5,961 nucleotides of DNA. It comes from Brevundimonas sp. GTDB taxonomy: Bacteria > Pseudomonadota > Alphaproteobacteria > Caulobacterales > Caulobacteraceae. The notes under the pieces are model-generated. The model saw only the letters and a list, made by a program, of their open reading frames with translations, did not search any database and was not told the DNA's origin. Where the stretch lies: the NCBI GenBank assembly GCA_022712235.1, contig JALAGW010000018.1, positions 1 through 5,961 on the forward strand, read 5' to 3'. Of the stretch, positions 1 to 5,817 are shown piece after piece (positions within the stretch are counted from its first letter, which is position 1; every line of letters starts with the position of its first letter). The position numbers were made by a program, and so were the translations under genes.

Positions 1-1
1 C

Positions 2-37
2 GCCCTGCTGGCCGAACTGGGCCTGAAGGTGATCTAG
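2..37 (+). CDS. C-terminal tail of an unidentified protein (partial)
   Basis: Reading from base 2, the sequence encodes ALLAELGLKVI and then a TAG stop at 35-37. The residues are those of an ordinary soluble alpha-helical C-terminus and the codons end mostly in G or C, as in the other genes. Only eleven residues are inside the window, so the family cannot be named. If real, the gene converges on the sensor kinase gene, with about 216 bp between the two stops. It could also be a chance reading, since a short open stretch at an edge carries little information. Confidence 0.45.
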   Translation, partial: ALLAELGLKVI

Positions 38-253
38 TTGGAGCCTGAGCCGACGAAACCCGAACGAATCTGGCTAGGCCTGAGACTTGTTCGATCTCGG
101 CGACCAAGCGGTCGTCCAAGGCGGTCGCCATGCTGGGGTTGGTCCGCGCCTGTATGAGGGTAACGGAAACCGCCAAGGCCTGGCTCTTCAGCGACGCCAG
201 GCGTTGTGCGCCCGGGATTCACACGCGCGCCAATCGCGCCTCGCCCCAGGCGC
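38..253. other. Intergenic gap, no convincing gene
   Basis: This stretch lies between two convergent stops. It holds short open frames on both strands, but none has a good ribosome binding site together with convincing composition. A hairpin can be drawn at 99-116: a 7-pair stem including one G-U pair, with loop AAGC. No T-run follows it on either strand, so it is at best a weak terminator candidate. One minus-strand frame beginning MATALDD at 131 stays open to the left edge but would overlap the end of the plus-strand gene. Confidence 0.5.
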
Positions 254-2281
254 TCAGGCAGCAGATGTCTCCTGACGCCCCTCATCAGCCTGCGCGAGCG
301 TGGAAAGCGCCTCGTACAGGGCCGACGCTGTAATGGGCTTGGCGAGATGCAAATCAGCTCCGGCCGCCAGGGCGGCGGCCACATGTTCCTCCAGGGTGTG
401 GGCCGTCAGCATTACGATCGGCGTCCGCAGCCGCCCCTCCCTGCTTTCGAGCGCGCGAATGGCGCGCGTCGCCGCCAGACCGTCGGTCCCCGGCATCATC
501 ATGTCCATCAGGACGGCATCAAACGTCGACTGACGCCAGGTTTCGATCGCCATGGCGCCGTCGTTGACCGTCGTGACCGAAACGCCGGCGGCTCCGAGAA
601 TGAGTTCCAGCACCCGGCGGTTGGTCTCATTGTCGTCGGCCGCCAGAACCCGCGTAAAGGCCGGTCGCTCCGGGTCTGGACCGGTCCCGCGCTTCTCTTC
701 TGCGGCCTCGCCCGCCGGGCCCAGGGGAAGTTCAAACCAGAAGGTCGCGCCCGCGCCCGGTTCGGCGCAGGCGTCGATGACGCCTCCCATGGCCTCAACG
801 AGTTCCCGGCAAATCGCCAGCCCCAGCCCCGTCCCACCAGCGTGGCGCGAGATCGCGCCGTCTGTCTGATGGAAGCGTTCGAAGAGCATGCCTCTCTGTT
901 CGACGGAAAATCCCATTCCCGTATCGCGAACCTCGAACCGGCGCCGCCCGCCCTCAAGGCCGGACACGTGAAGCGAGACCGAGCCCGCATCAGTGAATTT
1001 GATCGCATTGTTCAGAAGATTGATCAGCACCTGCTTCAATCGCAGAGGATCTCCGAAGACGCGATGCTCGCCAACCTCCTGATGCAACTGCAGGTCCAGG
1101 CCCTTTTCAGACGCCTTGAGCGCGCACAGGGCGAAGGCCCGTTCCACTTCAGCGCAAAGATCGAAGGCCTCACGCGTGATCTGCAGCTCCCCGGATTCGA
1201 TCCTGGCCAGGTCGAGGATATCTCCGATAAGTCCCCGGAGCCTTTCAGCCGAGGCCTGGATGACCTGCGCTAATTCCTGCTGATGGGCGGACAGGGGCGT
1301 GCGGGCCAGAAGCTCGACAAGCCCGATGACCCCGTTGAGCGGCGTACGCAGCTCATGGCTCATATTGGCGAGGAAGGCGCTCTTGGCGTGATTGGCCGCA
1401 TCCGCGCCCGCCCTGGCTCGTTCCAGTTCGGCTCTTTGCGCCTTGCGCCGGCTGATGTCCTTGATGGTCGTGCTCGTTCGCCTGGCCCCGTCCTCGAACC
1501 AGGGGGCGAGGCCGATCTCTATGTCCAGAGTCGAGCCGTCCTTGCGCCTCGCCACGGCTTCGCCTCGCACGGCCGTGGCAGAAACCGGCTCGCCTGCTCC
1601 GTCACGTTCAACGTTGTCGCGGAACGTCCGGAGATTCAGGCCCAGCAAGGTTTCGAGCCCGCCCGAGGCCTCCGTCTGCGAAAAGCCGAACAGGCGTTCC
1701 GCGCCGCCGGACCAGGAGATGATCCGGTCATGCTCGTCGGTGACGACAAAGGCGTCGGAGGCCGCTTCCAGAGCGCGTTGAAGCGCCATGCGCTTCTGGC
1801 GCCCCGCCAGGCGCTCCGCGGCGATCAGGCTGAGATCCTGAAGATGCGCGACCATCGCCTCGTCCCTCGGATACGGGTTCGATCCGGCGATGCAGAAGCC
1901 GCCGACCGCGCGCCCGTCCACCAGGAGCGGCGCGCTGGCGTAGAATCTTATCTGCGGCGGCCCCAGAACGAGCGGGTTGGCTTCGAAACGGGGGTCGGCC
2001 CGTGCGTCCTCGACCCAGAGGACACGATCAGGTTGAAGAATGGCGTGTCCGCATAAGGATTCGGCGCGTGTCGTTCCGACGGCGTCCAGTCCGGATCTGG
2101 CGACAAAACGCTGACGCTCCGCGTCGAGAAGCGAGACATAGGCGATCGACGCGCCGGACTGTCGACGCGCAAGCGCCAACAGATGGCTTAAAACCACGTC
2201 GCCAAGATCGTCATCAGTCTCCAGAGACCGGACGACCGATATACGGCCGTCTTCGTCCTCGGGTATGTCCGGAATCAGCAT
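254..2281 (-). CDS. Hybrid sensor histidine kinase (GAF-PAS-HisKA-HATPase-REC)
   Basis: This 675-residue protein is a two-component kinase that should autophosphorylate on histidine and pass the phosphate to its own receiver. No membrane segment or signal peptide is visible, so it is probably cytoplasmic. Domains in order: GAF, about 25-160 (GPPQIRFYASAPL at 107-119); PAS, about 166-280 (SDAFVVTDEHDRIISWSGGA near 175-194); HisKA with SHELRTPLNG at 308-317 and phospho-acceptor His309; HATPase_c with N-box NLLNNAIKFT at 421-430, G1 DTGMGF at 453-458 and G2 GGTGLGLAI at 482-490; and a receiver, about 544-665, with acidic pair D549/D550, phospho-acceptor Asp593, Thr626 and Lys648. All catalytic residues are present, so it looks functional. 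The start is supported by GAGG (complement of 2287-2290) five bases upstream of ATG. No HPt domain or partner regulator lies in the window, so the downstream phosphorelay is unknown, as is the signal; the GAF or PAS could bind a small ligand or cofactor. It is divergent from the VIT gene. Confidence 0.95.
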   Translation of the reverse strand: MLIPDIPEDEDGRISVVRSLETDDDLGDVVLSHLLALARRQSGASIAYVSLLDAERQRFVARSGLDAVGTTRAESLCGHAILQPDRVLWVEDARADPRFEANPLVLGPPQIRFYASAPLLVDGRAVGGFCIAGSNPYPRDEAMVAHLQDLSLIAAERLAGRQKRMALQRALEAASDAFVVTDEHDRIISWSGGAERLFGFSQTEASGGLETLLGLNLRTFRDNVERDGAGEPVSATAVRGEAVARRKDGSTLDIEIGLAPWFEDGARRTSTTIKDISRRKAQRAELERARAGADAANHAKSAFLANMSHELRTPLNGVIGLVELLARTPLSAHQQELAQVIQASAERLRGLIGDILDLARIESGELQITREAFDLCAEVERAFALCALKASEKGLDLQLHQEVGEHRVFGDPLRLKQVLINLLNNAIKFTDAGSVSLHVSGLEGGRRRFEVRDTGMGFSVEQRGMLFERFHQTDGAISRHAGGTGLGLAICRELVEAMGGVIDACAEPGAGATFWFELPLGPAGEAAEEKRGTGPDPERPAFTRVLAADDNETNRRVLELILGAAGVSVTTVNDGAMAIETWRQSTFDAVLMDMMMPGTDGLAATRAIRALESREGRLRTPIVMLTAHTLEEHVAAALAAGADLHLAKPITASALYEALSTLAQADEGRQETSAA

Positions 2282-2325
2282 TTTTACCTCGCCCCCACGG
2301 GACGCTGGGCTCGCCGGCTTTCCCG

Positions 2326-2345
2326 GGCGTTAAGATTTCAACGCC
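2326..2345. repeat. Inverted repeat GGCGTT-N8-AACGCC between kinase and VIT genes
   Basis: Two perfect 6-bp arms, GGCGTT at 2326-2331 and AACGCC at 2340-2345, flank the 8-bp AT-rich spacer AAGATTTC. It lies 45 bp upstream of the kinase start codon, in the divergent intergenic region. The symmetry and AT-rich centre resemble a dimeric regulator's operator; a hairpin in the kinase leader is the alternative. No T-run adjoins it. No specific regulator can be named. A 6-bp inverted pair can arise by chance in GC-rich DNA. Confidence 0.35.
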
Positions 2346-2353
2346 TCCGCAAC

Positions 2354-2363
2354 ACTACGTAGT
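2354..2363. repeat. Perfect 10-bp palindrome ACTACGTAGT
   Basis: The ten bases are identical on both strands and lie 8 bp from the neighbouring inverted repeat, in the 165-bp region between the divergent kinase and VIT genes. The location would suit a protein binding site shared by both promoters. I see no convincing -35/-10 pair for either gene, so promoter positions are unknown and the operator reading is an inference. Confidence 0.3.
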
Positions 2364-2446
2364 CGCTCTCCAAGGCTGCGCGGCTCCACCACGAACTTGC
2401 CTCGGCGCCGCTTTAGGCGTCTCCTGCGAAGCCAACCGGAGTAGCG

Positions 2447-3139
2447 ATGATGCCACACGCTGAATCCCACAGGGTCGAGCGCATCGGCTGGCTCAGGGCT
2501 GCGGTGCTGGGCGCCAATGACGGCCTGGTCTCTACCGCTAGCCTGATCGTGGGGGTCGCGGCCGCGGCGTCGAGCCACGGAGCGGTCCTGATCGCGGGGG
2601 TGGCGGGCCTCGTCGCCGGCGCCATGTCCATGGCCGCTGGCGAATATGTTTCCGTCAGCTCCCAGTCCGACACCGAAAAGGCCGATCTCGCGCGCGAAAC
2701 TTCCGAACTGGCCGGGGATCACGAGGCCGAGGTGCGGGAATTGGCCGGGATCTACGCCGCTCGCGGCGTCACGCCCGATCTGGCGAAAGAAGTCGCGAAA
2801 CAGATGATGGCGCACGACGCCCTCGGCGCCCATGCCCGCGATGAGCTCGGCATATCGGAGATCACGACCGCCCGCCCCATCCAGGCGGCGGTCACCTCTG
2901 CCCTGACCTTCTCGGCCGGAGCCGCCCTGCCCCTGGTCGTGGCGGCCTTCGCGCCGATGGCCGACCTGGCCCTGTGGGTCGCCGGTTCGGCCTTGCTCGG
3001 CTTGGCCCTGCTAGGGGCCTTGGGAGCAAGGGCCGGAGGCGCGCCCGTCGGCCGATCAGTTGCGCGGGTGGTCTTCTGGGGCGCGCTCGCCATGGCCATC
3101 ACTGCGGGCGTCGGCCGCCTCTTCGGCGTCGCCGCCTGA
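2447..3139 (+). CDS. VIT1/CCC1-family Fe2+/Mn2+ transporter
   Basis: This 230-residue inner-membrane protein belongs to the VIT1/CCC1 (DUF125) family. Eukaryotic members carry Fe2+ or Mn2+ out of the cytosol into vacuoles, in exchange for protons; bacterial members are inferred to export or detoxify these metals. The family hallmark GANDGLVS is at 22-29 (key Asp25) at the start of the first membrane segment. The second segment carries AGAMSMAAGEYVSVSSQ (about 57-73), with Met60, Met62 and Glu66 placed as in metal-binding family members. Residues about 75-140 form a polar, glutamate-rich cytoplasmic section, which corresponds to the metal-binding domain of plant VIT1. Three further hydrophobic segments follow near 145-168, 173-193 and 204-224, giving the expected five. 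Length is normal and no ferritin-like domain is fused. The start is a double ATG (2447 and 2450) after GGAG at 2438-2441; either could be used. Which metal it carries cannot be told from sequence. Confidence 0.93.
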   Translation: MMPHAESHRVERIGWLRAAVLGANDGLVSTASLIVGVAAAASSHGAVLIAGVAGLVAGAMSMAAGEYVSVSSQSDTEKADLARETSELAGDHEAEVRELAGIYAARGVTPDLAKEVAKQMMAHDALGAHARDELGISEITTARPIQAAVTSALTFSAGAALPLVVAAFAPMADLALWVAGSALLGLALLGALGARAGGAPVGRSVARVVFWGALAMAITAGVGRLFGVAA

Positions 3140-3146
3140 TCCAGGA

Positions 3147-3165
3147 CGTCCGCGGCGGCCGGACG
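3147..3165. terminator. Weak hairpin between convergent VIT and cytochrome b561 genes
   Basis: CGTCCG (3147-3152) and CGGACG (3160-3165) form a 6-bp GC-rich stem with a 7-base loop, just after the VIT stop. The position between two convergent stops suits a bidirectional terminator. No run of T follows on either strand, so intrinsic termination is not well supported. Confidence 0.25.
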
Positions 3166-3196
3166 CCTCTAGGAGCGCCCAGCGCGCCGAAGCGCA

Positions 3197-3766
3197 TCAG
3201 CGCCGCGGAAACGGCCACATCCGACCAGCCATCCGGCCCTTGTCCATGAACTGATGCTTCAATGCTGCAACGACGTGCAGGATGATCAAGGCGTAGGTCA
3301 CCTTCACCAGCAGCTCATGGACCCCCTCCATGGGCTCGTGCAGGGTCCGGGGCAGTCCGGGAATCAGGGGCCATGACAGGCCATTGATCAGGCTCATCAC
3401 ATCGCTGGTCAGGGCCGCCCTTCCCGTCGAGACCGCCGCCCATCCCGTTAACGGCAGGCCGATCAGGATCACGTAGAAGCCGAAGTGGCTGAGACCCGCC
3501 GCGACCCGTTCCCAAGGGGGCGTTCGGGCCGGAAGGGGCGGCGGCGGGTTGGCGATGCGCCAGCCCAGTCGCGCCACACTGATTACAAGGATCGTGATCC
3601 CCACGGTCTTGTGCCAGTCGAACCAGAGATCGCGGGCCGCGCCCCGCTCCATGTCGCCAAAGGTCCAGCCGACATAGATCTCCGCGAAGAGGAGGCTCGC
3701 GATTAGCCAGTGCAGGCCCGCCGCGACGGCGTTGTAGCGGTCCTTCTCGGCGAAGCGGGTGATCAT
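3197..3766 (-). CDS. Cytochrome b561 (bacterial CybB-type di-heme membrane protein)
   Basis: This 189-residue protein is a four-helix membrane cytochrome. Known bacterial b561 proteins hold two b-type hemes and exchange electrons with the quinone pool; the E. coli protein CybB oxidises superoxide and passes the electron to ubiquinone. The family opening pattern is present: Tyr11-Asn12 followed by LHW with His19. Other histidines placed for heme binding are His52 (DWHKT), His150 (EGVHE) and His164 (ILHVVAALKHQF). The 14-residue spacing of the last pair fits the fourth helix of the family. Hydrophobic segments lie near 14-34, 53-70, 93-113 and 150-168. Length is close to the E. coli protein's. 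The chosen ATG at 3766 gives a normal N-terminus, though its ribosome binding site is weak (AAGACG at best). It is divergent from the chrA-like gene and convergent with the VIT gene. The exact electron donor is not predictable; superoxide is one possibility. Confidence 0.92.
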   Translation of the reverse strand: MITRFAEKDRYNAVAAGLHWLIASLLFAEIYVGWTFGDMERGAARDLWFDWHKTVGITILVISVARLGWRIANPPPPLPARTPPWERVAAGLSHFGFYVILIGLPLTGWAAVSTGRAALTSDVMSLINGLSWPLIPGLPRTLHEPMEGVHELLVKVTYALIILHVVAALKHQFMDKGRMAGRMWPFPRR

Positions 3767-3798
3767 GGTCGTCTTGTCTGATTGCGTGACGTCTCACG

Positions 3799-3826
3799 GT
3801 GTCAGCTTTGAATGCGCTAGCGTCAA
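3799..3826 (-). promoter_or_regulatory. Candidate Caulobacter-type housekeeping promoter for cytochrome b561
   Basis: On the minus strand, TTGACGC (complement of 3820-3826) is followed after 13 bases by GCTGACAC (complement of 3799-3806). The Caulobacter sigma-73 consensus, as I recall it, is TTGACGS, 10-14 bases, then GCTANAWC. The first element matches fully and the second differs at two positions. The -10 element ends 32 bases upstream of the ATG, a sensible distance. This is a motif match by eye only. Confidence 0.4.
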
Positions 3827-3963
3827 GCTTTCGCCCGTCTTTCGCTCCTGCGTAATCACGAGCATTCTACGAGCCGCACGACCTGGTCGAGGCGCTTGAT
3901 CGATCGTGATACAAACCATGGCGCTCCATAGTCGCAAGCGCTGAGCGAAGAGACGGAGGCTAG

Positions 3964-5172
3964 ATGACGTCCGATCCCGTCGAACCTCGCCCCCCGCTCC
4001 TGAGCTACGCCGCCCTTTTTCTGCAGTTCCTGGGTTTCGGCGCTCTGGCCTTCGGCGGTCCGGTCGCCCAGATCGCCATGATCCGGCGCAAGCTGATCGA
4101 CGAAGATCAGTGGATGTCGAGCGCGCGCTTCAACCGGCTCCTCGCCGTCCTCCAGGCGCTTCCTGGCCCTGAAGCCCACGAACTCTGCGTTCACCTGGGC
4201 ATGCGGGCGAAAGGCCGGATCGGCGGCGTCCTCGCCGGGCTGGGCTTCATGCTGCCCGGCTTCGTGCTGATGCTGGTACTGGCCTGGCTCTATTTCTCGA
4301 TCGGCGTGAAATCGAACTGGATGAGCAGCGCGTTCATCGGGGTTCAGATCGCTGTCCTGGCCGTGATCGTGCGGGCCGCCCACCGGATCGGCCTGCACGT
4401 CATGGTCGACCGCAGCCTATGGATCATCGGCGCCGTCAGTTGCGCGGCTTCGCTGCTGGGCGTGAGCTTCTGGCTGATTCTGCCGGCGGCCGGCCTGACC
4501 TACGCCCTGGCCCAAAGGAGCCGCCGTCTAGCCGCAGCGACGCTCTTCATGCTGATGCTCTCCATCGGTCTGGCGGCGCGCTACGGCTTCGGCGGCCCAA
4601 GCGCGCCCCCCGTCGCCGTCGCCGGGGTCGTGCCGATGACCGCATCTGTCGCCGCCCTCTTCTTCACCGGCCTGAAGGCTGGACTTCTCACCTTCGGCGG
4701 TGCCTACACCGCCATCCCGATCATGCGCGCCGACGCCACGCGAGGCGGCTGGATCGGCGACGGCCAGTTCCTGGACGGCGTCGCCCTGGCCCAGGTGATC
4801 CCGGCGCCCCTCATCATCTTCGGGACCTTCGTCGGCTATGCAGGCGGCGGATTTCCAGGCGCGCTGGCGCTGACGGCTGGGATCTTCCTCCCGGCCTTCG
4901 GCTTCTCCCTCATCTTCTATGATCGCCTGGAATTGATCCTCGAGAACAAGTCCCTTCACGCCCTGCTGGACGGCGTCGCCGCCGCCGTCGTCGGCCTGAT
5001 CGTCGCCACCGTCCTTCAACTGGGGACCTCCATGCTCCGTACGGTTCCTTACTGGCCGCTGGCGCTGGCGATCTTCGGCTTCGCCCTGGCGGCTGCCTAC
5101 CGCTGGCGAGCGCAACTGGCGATACCCGTCACCCTGGTTCTGGCCGGTCTGGCCGGCGTTCTCAGTTTTTGA
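3964..5172 (+). CDS. chrA: ChrA-type chromate transporter (CHR family, two-domain form)
   Basis: This 402-residue inner-membrane protein belongs to the CHR family, whose studied members export chromate and protect against Cr(VI). It is the long form made of two homologous halves. The first half has FGGPVAQIAM at 30-39, then DEDQW, ALPGPEAHEL at 65-74 and the glycine-rich LAGLGFMLPGF at 90-100. The second half repeats this as LLTFGGAYTAIPIM at 241-254, then GGWIGDGQFLDG, AQVIPAPL at 276-283 and a matching GIFLPAFGF at 306-314. Around ten hydrophobic segments are visible. GGAGG at 3955-3959, four bases before ATG, fixes the start. Details differ from textbook ChrA: Gln replaces the usual His after the first FGGP, and Ala-His-Glu follows LPGP, so the substrate could be another oxyanion. 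No chrB-type regulator adjoins it. The neighbour upstream is the divergent cytochrome b561 gene, and a DUF302 gene converges from the right. Confidence 0.92.
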   Translation: MTSDPVEPRPPLLSYAALFLQFLGFGALAFGGPVAQIAMIRRKLIDEDQWMSSARFNRLLAVLQALPGPEAHELCVHLGMRAKGRIGGVLAGLGFMLPGFVLMLVLAWLYFSIGVKSNWMSSAFIGVQIAVLAVIVRAAHRIGLHVMVDRSLWIIGAVSCAASLLGVSFWLILPAAGLTYALAQRSRRLAAATLFMLMLSIGLAARYGFGGPSAPPVAVAGVVPMTASVAALFFTGLKAGLLTFGGAYTAIPIMRADATRGGWIGDGQFLDGVALAQVIPAPLIIFGTFVGYAGGGFPGALALTAGIFLPAFGFSLIFYDRLELILENKSLHALLDGVAAAVVGLIVATVLQLGTSMLRTVPYWPLALAIFGFALAAAYRWRAQLAIPVTLVLAGLAGVLSF

Positions 5173-5198
5173 CGAAGTCGTGCGGAGAGTCGCCGCCA

Positions 5199-5214
5199 CC
5201 TCTGTCGACAGAGG
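5199..5214. repeat. Perfect 16-bp palindrome CCTCTGTCGACAGAGG
   Basis: All sixteen bases are self-complementary; symmetry ends with A on both sides. It starts 27 bases after the chrA-like stop. As RNA it could fold as a 6-bp stem with a TCGA loop, which might mark the end of the transcript, but no T-run follows. As DNA it resembles a dimeric regulator's operator. Its right arm (GAGG at 5211-5214) would also serve as the ribosome binding site of an ATG at 5221, so it might control that reading frame. A perfect 16-bp palindrome is unlikely at a given site by chance. Confidence 0.45.
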
Positions 5215-5220
5215 AACGCG

Positions 5221-5425
5221 ATGGATTTGATCAGCTGGAAAGAGCCCGCAGCCTCGCCCGTTCCGTTTCGCGGTGAAGGGGGAACTGGTGCGTTTCACAG
5301 TCCTGACGCGCGTCCACGCCGGCAACTGAGCAATCACTACCCCAGGCGGAAGGCGTCAGCTCCACAACGATCCGTTCTGCCTGAACCGCCGCATCCGGCA
5401 CGGTGTCTTTCTGACCCTTCCCTAG
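5221..5425 (+). pseudogene. Possible decayed or unrecognised small gene
   Basis: An ATG at 5221 follows GAGG (5211-5214) with a 6-base spacer and begins MDLISWKEPAASP. The frame then turns into an unnatural run rich in Pro, Arg, Ser and His. From about 5273 the next frame reads VKGELVRFTVLTRVHAGN, which looks like real beta-strand-forming protein, and stops at TGA 5327-5329. The same frame continues as 31 protein-like residues (AITTPGGRRQLHNDPF and on) to TAG at 5423-5425, overlapping the DUF302 stop. One reading is an ancestral gene of about 65 codons broken by a frameshift and a nonsense change. The alternative is plain noncoding DNA, which in GC-rich genomes often looks protein-like. I do not recognise a family with confidence. 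Confidence 0.2.
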
Positions 5426-5817
5426 ACCGCGACAGCATCGATCGCTCGACGCAGGCCGGCTCCGATCTCCTCCGCCTTGGCCTTCAATGCCGGATTGTCG
5501 ATCGCCGACATGGAGGCGACCGGGTCCACGGCGGCGATCTCGCACCCAGAACCCGAGGGCGAAGCCTGGATAATCACGTTGCAGGGCAGCATGACGCCGA
5601 CCTTGTCTTCGGTCTGAAGCGCTTGATAAGCGGCCCTGGGATTGCAGGCCCCCAGAATGAGATAGGGGCGGAAGTCGACATCCAGCTTCTGCTTGAAGGT
5701 CTCGGCGACGTCGATCTCGGTAATGACGCCGAAATGCTCTGCCTTGAGGGCCTCGCGCGTCCGGACGACGGCCTCATCGAACGACAGGCTCGTCGTCCTG
5801 CTGTGGTAGTAGGACAT
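5422..5817 (-). CDS. DUF302 domain protein
   Basis: This 131-residue protein is made almost entirely of one DUF302 domain, a small alpha/beta fold whose biochemical function is not established. Family features seen: the opening segment with SFDEAVVRTREALK at 12-25; GVITEIDVAETFKQKL at 30-45; PYLILGACNPRAAYQAL at 51-67 with Cys58; and VGVMLPCNVIIQ at 73-84 with Cys79. A further Cys92 is present. The Cys58 and Cys79 positions are common in the family, so metal or thiol chemistry is conceivable, but this is inference. No signal peptide or membrane segment is visible, so it should be cytoplasmic. The start is well supported: AAGGAGA (complement of 5823-5829) lies about five bases upstream of ATG, and a second purine-rich GAGGAGA lies just before it. 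The domain is full length and intact. Its stop faces the end of the chrA-like gene across a 249-bp gap. Confidence 0.93.
   Translation of the reverse strand: MSYYHSRTTSLSFDEAVVRTREALKAEHFGVITEIDVAETFKQKLDVDFRPYLILGACNPRAAYQALQTEDKVGVMLPCNVIIQASPSGSGCEIAAVDPVASMSAIDNPALKAKAEEIGAGLRRAIDAVAV

Noticed and set aside
206..2056. Two long plus-strand open frames (206-1273 and 1283-2056) opposite the sensor kinase
   Set aside because: They are antisense to a gene with intact kinase and receiver motifs. Their translations are rich in Arg, Pro and Gly with no recognisable domain, as expected for GC-rich shadow frames.
3855..3941. Paired 7-bp inverted repeats (ATCACGA/TCGTGAT and GCGCTTG/CAAGCGC) upstream of the chrA-like gene
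   Set aside because: The arms are short, the loops exceed 35 bases and the two pairs interleave, so they are best explained by chance.
3856..4398. Minus-strand frame of 180 codons overlapping the start of the chrA-like gene
   Set aside because: It is antisense to a well-supported gene with a strong ribosome binding site and has His/Asp/Glu-rich shadow composition.
5211..5240. GGAAC elements (5213-5217 and 5895-5899) as possible EcfG general stress promoters
   Set aside because: No GTT element follows at the required 16-17 base spacing in either case.
4528..5337. Minus-strand frame of 269 codons opposite the chrA-like gene
   Set aside because: Its translation is dominated by Gly, Asp, Glu, Gln and Arg in low-complexity runs, and it lies opposite a clear membrane protein.
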